Assembly: GCA_033002965.1 (NCBI GenBank) | Contig: JAURVB010014479.1 | Location: 1 to 64,000 of the forward strand | Source: Piper betle | Lineage: Eukaryota; Streptophyta; Magnoliopsida; Piperales; Piperaceae | Length of the DNA stretch: 64,000 nt | Reading direction: 5' to 3' | Shown: positions 57,200-64,000 of the stretch, in pieces | How positions within the stretch are numbered: the first letter of the stretch is position 1 | Layout of the letters: every line of letters begins with the position of its first letter | Translations under genes and position numbers: made by a program | The notes under the pieces: model-generated | The model's input: only the letters and a program-made list of their open reading frames with translations | Told to the model about the DNA's origin: nothing | Databases searched by the model: none

Positions 57200-57720
57200 A
57201 TGTTGGGCCTTGATCTGTTGGCCAAGTATGACACTTGGAGACAAAATCCACAACATCCCTCTTCATCCCAATCCACCAATAGGTTTACTTTAAATCCTGA
57301 TACATTTTTGTAACTCCAGGGTGTAACGAGAACTTTGAGCGACAAGCCTCCTCCAAGATATTCCGCCTTAGTGCATCATCCTTGGGTACACACAACCATC
57401 CTCTAAATCTGATCACACTATTGGAATCAGCTACAATGTCAGGAATCTTGTCCAACACTTCATTCAGCTCCTCATCACCCATTTGTGCTAGCTTAACATG
57501 ATCAACTAAATCATTGGAAATAACCAAATTTTCCATTAACCCTGTTAGTTGCTCCACATGGTTGATAGCCACTACTTCTGGTGACATGGCCCAAAGTCTA
57601 GCTAGCTGGTGACCCTTGTCGACTTTGCCCTTCTGACTCAATGCATCTGCTACCACATTCGCTTTCCCTGGGTGGTATAAGATTTGGAAGTCATAGTTCT
57701 TCAAATACTTTATGCACTGC
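57200..57720 (-). pseudogene. Integrase N-terminal part (family A, minus-strand copy)
   Basis: Encodes LKNYDFQILYHPGKANVVAD, LARLWAMSPEVVAINHVEQL, IPDIVADSNSVIRFRGWLCV and LRRNILEEACRSKFSLHPGV. The first zinc-binding His is replaced by Cys and the second is kept (LHPG). It closely matches 19880-20280 on the plus strand. It ends at 57200 just past the CHTC-equivalent, so the catalytic core is absent. Confidence 0.88.
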
Positions 57721-58210
57721 CTCTATTGAATCTTAAGGTCAATCTGGGTGAAGATGTGCTTCAAACTATGGTGGTCAGTGAAGACTTCGAACTGGGCTGC
57801 ATACAAGTAGTGTCTCCAAATCTTTAGGGCAAAAACTACTACTGCCAGTTTCAAGTCATGGGTTGCATAATTTTACTCATGATTCTTCAATTGACGAGAG
57901 GCATAGGCCACCACTTTACCTCTCTGCATAAGGACAGATCCTAAACCCAACAAAGATGCATCACTAAAGACTACGAATCCTTCATTACCATTTGGTAGTG
58001 TTAGACTCTTCTTCAGAGACTGAAAACTATCCTCACACTTACTACTCCATTCGAACATGACTCCCTTCCTTGTGAGCTTGGTCATCAGCGATGCTAGTAA
58101 GGAGAAGTCTTTAATGAATTTCCTGTAGTAACCCGCTAAACCAAGAAAGCTTTTGATGTCAATGTATGACTTGGGTTGTGGCCAATTAGTGACTGCTTTC
58201 ACTTATGATG
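57721..58210 (-). pseudogene. RNase H domain (family A, minus-strand copy)
   Basis: [20 protein letters not shown] (catalytic D), VVAYASRQLKNHE, a stop, then [20 protein letters not shown] and [19 protein letters not shown], followed by a second stop. One catalytic glutamate position reads as V. It is better preserved than the plus-strand copy at 19500. Confidence 0.88.
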
Positions 58211-59000
58211 GACCCATTGCAACTTCGGCCTTTAAGATGATATGTCCTAGGAAGTTTACCTCCTTCAACTAGAAGTCACTTTGAGAGCTTGGCGAGCAGT
58301 TGAATTGGCCTTAGGACTTGAAGAGTAATGGACAGGTGCCTCATATGTTCTTCTTCATTATGTTAATAGACCAGAATGTCGTCCACAAACACAATAATAA
58401 ACTTGTCCAAATATGCATGAAATACTGTGTTCATGAGTGACATAAAGGCTGCTGGTGCATTTGTTATATCAAAAAACTTGACCAAAAACTCATAACGTCC
58501 ATATCGTGTTCGGAAAGTTGTTTTTTGTATGTCTGACTCCTTTACTCATGATTGGTGATGACCAGACCGCAAGTCTATCTTGGAAAATACTCCAGTTGTT
58601 TTTAGTTGATTAAATAAGTCATCAATCCTCTATAAGGGGTACCGATTCTTGACTGTCACTTGATTGAGTTGTCGGTAGTCAATACACAGCCAAAGTGATC
58701 CATCTTTCCTCTTCACAAAATGAATAGGGGCTCCCCAGGGTGAAGTACTTGGTCGGATGAAACCTATTTGCAACAACTTTTTTAGTTGACACTTTAACTC
58801 CTTGAGTTCTACTGGAGCCATGTGGTATGTTGTTTTAGAAATTGGTGTTACTCTAGGTGCTAGGTCAATAGCGAACTCCACTGCCCGCTTAGGAGGTAAC
58901 CCTGGAAGTTCGTCTGGGAATACATCGGGAAACTCTGCTACCACAGGAATCATGGACAACTCTTTGGGTTTGGACTCAGACTCAACTAAGTTACCCAAAA
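58211..59000 (-). pseudogene. Reverse transcriptase (family A, minus-strand copy)
   Basis: Opens with [20 protein letters not shown] and [20 protein letters not shown]. Then come [59 protein letters not shown] and, after stops and frame changes, the catalytic FVDDILV at about 58378-58398. It lies next to the connection domain [20 protein letters not shown]. The first 122 codons are open (58630-58998). Same family as 18611-19490. Confidence 0.9.
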
Positions 59001-59340
59001 GGCTTTACAACATTACCAAACAACTCGACTACCTCACCGATCGACACGATACAAGAAGATGGATCATTCAATGACCCTTGAAAAATGACTCCCATCTCAC
59101 AATTACGGTTTTGTCAACACTCTCTTCCCTTTACAGTTAAGAAAAACTTGGTGTGTAGACAACCAGTCCATTCCCAATAGTACATCACACCCTTTTACCT
59201 CATCCATGATAAAGTTCCACAAATAGGGTTTCCCTTGTATATCTAAAGATAAGTTAGTCACCCCCAACATTGTGACTTCACTGTCTCCCATTGCAATAGT
59301 GACTCTATAGGACTTGGATAATGGGGATGCTTGGAGTCCT
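59001..59340 (-). pseudogene. Protease C-terminal part (family A, minus-strand copy)
   Basis: MGDSEVTMLGVTNLSLDIQG, WNFIMDEVKGCDVLLGMDWL and STHQVFLNCKGKRV. This is the block that follows the retropepsin active site in chromoviruses. Between the primer-binding site (59487) and this point gag and the protease active site are missing: the sequence jumps at about 59340 from leader to protease. A second gag deletion in the same family, at a different place from the plus-strand copy. Confidence 0.85.
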
Positions 59341-59486
59341 AACCTCTTAACTATTTGAGATGAAATGACTTAGGTTTATTAGCGAATGAATTTGTTATTT
59401 AATAACATAAAACATTGGGAAAAGATAAGTACCAGACTTTTCAAAAAGATACTTAAGTCATAAAGTGTGAGCTTGTGGGAAACTAG

Positions 59487-59498
59487 GCTTTGAAACCA
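59487..59498 (-). other. Primer-binding site of the minus-strand family A element
   Basis: The complement of GCTTTGAAACCA is TGGTTTCAAAGC, two bases from the initiator-Met consensus. It lies 2 bp from the LTR end at 59501, the same spacing as at 17806, and is followed by the same leader (CCCACAAGCTCACACTTTATG). Confidence 0.85.
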
Positions 59499-59500
59499 CC

Positions 59501-61324
59501 TGTAATGACCCACCCTAAGAGGCCTGGGGTTACTAAAAATGTAAATAATGTAACAATAAAATTTAGGAACATGAATCGTAATATGACAAATAAGTCTAGA
59601 AATTTATAAGTAATAAAATAAATCATGTTCTGATAGCATGTGACAATACGTAAAATAAATTAACTAGGTGAGTACAAAGTCCCAGAGTCTCTAACCATTT
59701 CCAATAGCCACATTTATAACATAAGAGAATAAGAGGATGTCCAACTTATTATCAATTCACCAAACCTAAGTTGGTAAAAGAACCACCAACCACACTTTTA
59801 ATCCTCAATCCAAAGCTACTCTCACTGGTAGAGGCAATTCCGCGCTAGTGATAAAATCACTAAGCCACATAATTAAATGAAACAAGTCAATATAGTCCCT
59901 ATTGTTATTTCTCGAGACTTTTAAAGGTTATGAGCCTATGCTGAGCTCCAATTATGCTGGGAGGGGTAGCCACCTCATCAAACTACAATCCCATGCATGC
60001 ACACACACGCTACATGACCCACGGCCTGTAGGTACCGATATTTGTCATTGACTCACCCTCTCAATATCACAAGTGCATAATGAGCCGTCTTGCACCACTG
60101 TGCCTTGTGACCCCTTTCGACATGGGGGCAAGTATTTAATCTTTCAAGGGGTGCTGCCCTATGTCGAATTGAGTCAATTCATTGACCCCAGTTGTGCTCA
60201 GCGCATGGTGGTCGGATATGAACTCAAGTCAACCAAGACTCCCACATAGTAATTCTTTTAAAGGGTGCGGACCCATGTCGGACTGAATCAATTCCTTAAC
60301 CGCGGTTGCATTTGGTGCATGGTGGTCGAGTCTGGGCTCAGGCTGACTAGGGCTACCAGAAAGGGAAAATACAACATTTCAAATAATTATACAGACCTAG
60401 ATAGTTTATAAGTGAACTTACAACTGTGACCAATGATCCTAATCTGAACGAGAAGATAAAATTATACATAAATATAATTTTATTTGGGTAGAAATGCATG
60501 CAACTAAATGACTTAAATATATCATTATTAAAATTCGATGACATAAAGAATGCAACATTCAACAATGTTAAATATTAAATTCTCAACATTTACAACAAGT
60601 CTAGTGAGATAATTAATTATTCATGTGACATAATCATTTAAGTCATACTTTGCATTTTAAATTAATTATTTAAATCATAATTCACACTTCACTAATGATA
60701 AAATAATTATTAACTTATAAACAAGTATTTAGTTACTATTGTTAGTATATTTACCTTTAAGATGATAATTACTTAACCACCATCTTGACGATTTACTTTG
60801 CAGTTTTAATTTTTAATCACTATCATTACTAATAGCCATTTAGTGAGTACTAGATACTTAATTCACTGAATAAAAGCTTTGGTATACCTATAATAATCTA
60901 TTAACTTTTTATTAATTCAGAATATTTAAGTAGCATTTAATTAAGTCGTTCGATTTAATTATGTTAAATGATTTGTATTATCCTAATTCAAAGATACTAC
61001 TAATTCTTCTTCCCTACCGACCTTCTCTTCTCCGAACTTTATCTTGGCACAAAACCAGATCACGATGCCTACAATAACTGCAAACTTCCCCAACAATCTA
61101 ATTGAACAAACACATAGAGCATCCCAACCAAGCGTCAATAACAAAATAAAAACAGCTAGAAAGGGAGCCTAAAGTTTGTGTTTTATAGTAGCTAACCAAG
61201 GCAAACACCGTCCTGCACCAAGGCACATGACGTGTGGCCAACAACACCGCCAGGAAAGCTTCCCTACTCCCCGCACGACAGCCCACACCATCAAGGCTGT
61301 GAGCATGCACGACGTGGGCCTTGG
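59501..61324 (-). mobile_element. 5' LTR-A of the minus-strand element (A12), internally deleted
   Basis: Starts TGTAATGACCCACCCTAAGA and follows reversed LTR-A to about 61004 (TCAAAGATACTACTAAT). It then jumps about 470 bases along the LTR to CTTCTTCCCTACCGACC and continues to CACGACGTGGGCCTTGG. There it is interrupted by another reversed LTR-A. It has the non-minisatellite variable region. Confidence 0.85.
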
Positions 61325-63485
61325 TGTAACGACCCGCCCGAACCGGACCGGGTGTTACCTAAAATATATTTGATGTAACAATAACATTCTAGAACATGAT
61401 TCATAATACAACAAATAATTCTAGCAGTTTATAACTCATAAAAAGAAATCATGTTCTGATAGCATATGACAATATATAAAATAGCCGTCCTATAGTCTCG
61501 GACTGTTTCCCATAGCCACATTTATAACGCAAGAAAAATAAAAGGAAGTCCAATTTATTATCATTTCACCATACCTAGGTTGGTAAACGAAGCACCAACC
61601 ACACTTCTATTCTTCAGTCCAAAGTTGCTCACCTGCGAAGGCAATTCCGCGTTAGTGATAAAGCACTAAGCCGCATGATTAAATGAAACAAGTCAATATA
61701 ATCCCTATTATCATTTGAAGAGACTTTTAATTGTTATGAGCCTATGCCCAACTCGTTATATGCTGGGAGGGGTGGCCACCCCCATCCAGCTACCATCCCA
61801 TGCATGCGAACACACGCTACGTGGCCCACGACCTATAGTTACCAATATTTGCCATTGACTTACCCTCTCAGTACACAAGTGCATAATGAGCCTACTTGCG
61901 CCACTGCGCCCTATCAGCCCGTTCGGCCTAGGGGCATGTATTAAATCTTTCAGGGAGTGCTGCCCTGCCGAATTGAGTCAGCCCCGGTTGCGTTACAGTG
62001 CATGGTGGTCAGATACTCAAGTCGACCAAGTCTCCCACATAATAATTTTAAAGGTGTGGCCCAGTGTAGAACTGAGTCAATTCCTTGACCCCGATTGTGT
62101 TTCAGCGCATGGTGATCGAATCTGGGCTCAGACCGACCAGGGCTGCCAAGAAGGGAAAATACAACATTTGAAATAATTATACGGACCTAGGTAGTTCGTA
62201 AGTAAACCTACAACTATGACCAACGATCCTAATCTAAATGAGAAAATAAACTTATACATAAGTATAATTTTATTCGAGTAAAATGCATGCAACTAAATGA
62301 CTAATAGATATCACGATTAAAATTCAACAGTATTAATTATTAAATTATTCATGTGACATAATCATTTAAGTCCTACATTACATTTTAAATTAATTATTGA
62401 AATCATAATTAAAACTTAACCAATGATTAAATAATTATTAACTTATAAACAAACATTTAATTACTATCATTAGTATATATTCCTTCAGTTATAATTTTTA
62501 ATCGCTATCATTATTAATAGTAATTTAATTAATTAAGTCATTCAATTAAATTAATTAAATTAATTTGTATTATCCTAATTAAAAGATATTAATAATAAAA
62601 TTATGTTAAATTATTCAACTCTTTAAAGTTCTGAACTTTATTTATTTTCATTATGCTACTTAGGTTCGACGCTTGTGATTTTTACACGATTCTAGTTTAA
62701 TAACTGATTTTCTACCTTACTCACTTGTTATTAAAATAATCACTTTATTTACCTAATATTAAATTTAATATGCTAAAGGTGAAATCTTTATTTTATTAAT
62801 TACTTATAATCCTCCGATTTAATTTAATCGCTTGTAGTACTGCCGACTAATAATTAACCGTTTATCATTACAGTATTTTTTATTAGTCGTGGTGTTTTCG
62901 TAAAATAATTAATTAATTTAGTAACTTTACCCATAACCCATTAAAATAATTATTTTTACATATTTATTACGAATTAATATTATTTTTATCTCGAGACGGT
63001 GACGAGTCAACCATTATTTACAAGTTTGCCACCCCTTCTTCTTCTTCACCCGCCATACTCTGCTCCCGACATCAGTTGCTCGTTGTCACCTTCTGCCGCC
63101 AATCCCCTCCGACCGCCGTCAATCATCGCCATCCAGCCCCACCGTGCTATCACAGTGTCACCCAAGTCGACCCTGGCCGCATTCCAGCTGCTGCGATACT
63201 AGCATCACCACGCCGAGCGACGCGTTTGCGTCCCCAATTCCACAGCCGGTGAGCGTTGCTCGCCCAATGGGGTCCTCGCCTCGACACCCTCGACCCTCTA
63301 TCAACCTTCGCCGGCCATATTGGAACCCATCGCCACCTAGGACGGCCATATTTCTTCACCCATCGCCGTCAGCTCTATTTTTATTTCTGCTATTTGCTAC
63401 CCCAGGCTGGCCTCCACGGATACAAACATCAAAGGTGCCAACTTCAGCCACAGATTGATCTCTTGCAACCTTGTTGCAACGTTAA
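61325..63485 (-). mobile_element. LTR-A copy A13, reversed, 5' part missing
   Basis: Starts TGTAACGACCCGCCCGAACC, the best-preserved reversed terminus in the window, and follows LTR-A to the (TTC)n area near 63030. Its GC-rich centre (63040-63480) differs from that of the other copies: CGCCGTCAATCATCGCCATC, GGCCATATTGGAACCC. It ends against a forward LTR-A start at 63486, so the last 500 bases of the LTR are absent. Confidence 0.85.
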
Positions 63486-64000
63486 TGTAATGACCGTGGA
63501 AAAAAAATTTAAAAAATTCATATATTCGACTCGGTCGGGAAAGGACCGAACGTGTTATTTTATTTACCCGGTTAATTCTACCGGGTTAATTATTATATTT
63601 TATTATTTACAAATTTTATTATTTATCCGGTTACCCGATTAAGTGAAATACAAGTGTTTACACATACCCTAGCCGTCATTTTCATTTTTATAAATTTTGA
63701 AAGACGATGTCATTTTTCACATACGAGTGTAGGGTGTCTTCCTCACCTTAGCCGCCTAGTTCTCCTCTTCCTTGCCGGTGTTTCTTCCTTCCTTGGGTAT
63801 CCTTCCTATCTCCTTCTTCATTTTCTTGCATGCATATGTCTTTTAATTGATAATAAGCTTGATAAAAATGAAAATTAAAGTTCTAAAATCAACATAACAA
63901 CTAAAACTAAACTGGAAATGAAATTTCAGCTGGCAGCGACCGGTTTGAAGTTGGGCAATGATAGGCGACTGTAAACAAAGATTTCAAGGCAACCCTCACA
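63486..64000 (+). mobile_element. LTR-A copy A14, forward, running off the window
   Basis: Starts TGTAATGACCGTGGAAAAAA and carries GACTCGGTCGGGAAAGGACC, TTTACCCGGTTAATTCTACC, ACATACCCTAGCCGTC and TTGATAATAAGCTTG. It ends the window in the CAAGGCAACCCTCACA block. Its start directly after a reversed, truncated copy repeats the arrangement at 47766. Confidence 0.85.

Noticed and set aside
63000..63642. Pro/Ser-rich open frames of 67-128 codons
   Set aside because: They fall in the GC-rich centre of LTR-A13 and its junction with A14. The composition follows base content and the frames differ between copies.
1..64000. Host protein-coding gene with exons
   Set aside because: Every recognisable protein stretch is gag, protease, RT, RNase H, integrase or chromodomain of a retroelement. 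I found no consistent exon series of a cellular family, though a very short or fast-evolving gene could escape reading by eye.

Overview
This window is intergenic DNA from a large flowering-plant genome and consists almost entirely of nested LTR retrotransposons. I found no intact cellular gene, rRNA, tRNA gene, CRISPR array or bacterial-type operon. The plant assignment rests on four things: AT-rich sequence; chromovirus-type Ty3/gypsy pol fragments with a C-terminal chromodomain; primer-binding sites complementary to plant initiator-Met and Asp tRNAs; and an Athila/Tat-type gag-protease element. Every retroelement reading frame carries stops or deletions, so nothing here looks autonomous. 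Family letters (A, C, E, F, G, H, I, J, K, L) are mine and only label repeats that recognisably recur within the window. Boundaries given as LTR ends with a target-site duplication (TSD) are read to the base; other junctions are good to about 10-40 bases.

The dominant repeat, LTR-A, is a 2.7 kb LTR. It begins TGTAAAGAC, ends GGTCGTTACA, and occurs about a dozen times in both orientations. Two solo copies have exact TSDs (1382-4094, AAGTG; 41006-43697, TAAAT). Its internal region is seen at 17804-21486 (+; gag remnant, RT, RNase H, integrase, chromodomain) and at 57200-59500 (-; protease, RT, RNase H, start of integrase). The second large LTR, LTR-G (about 3.1 kb, TGTAACACCCC to GGGACTTTACA), occurs complete but split in three by younger insertions (39598-50675) and as several truncated copies. 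LTR-F shares its 3' half with LTR-A but has an unrelated 5' half.

Layout. 1-9203: a decayed gypsy gag-protease-RT remnant (L) broken by a solo LTR-A and by LTR-C. LTR-C is broken by another LTR-A, that by a 3.3 kb LTR-like element E, and E by a TRIM: four successive insertions into L. 9204-16149: a truncated LTR-A with an 88-bp higher-order minisatellite, then a minus-strand gag (J) cut by two LTR-F copies, one swollen to 3.7 kb by about 2.6 kb of 33-bp repeats. 16150-25278: LTR-G fragment, the main chromovirus copy, and its 3' LTR carrying an inverted integrase fragment and a second TRIM. 25279-34449: reversed LTR-G interrupted by H, a 6.5 kb Athila/Tat-type element that has lost RT, RNase H and integrase. 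34591-38645: two LTR-G copies in inverted orientation around an RT fragment. 39598-50675: the split LTR-G holding a solo LTR-A and a 5.3 kb rearranged LTR-A with a large foldback. 50676-64000: a 3' LTR-A, a decayed gypsy element I, a minus-strand chromovirus pol, and three LTR-A copies that run off the window.

The genes do not form a pathway. The most interesting content is structural: the tandem LTR-internal-LTR-internal-LTR TRIM, the minisatellites that expand at one fixed site inside LTRs, the large foldbacks, the inverted integrase fragment inside an LTR, and a small conserved hairpin shared by LTR-A copies.
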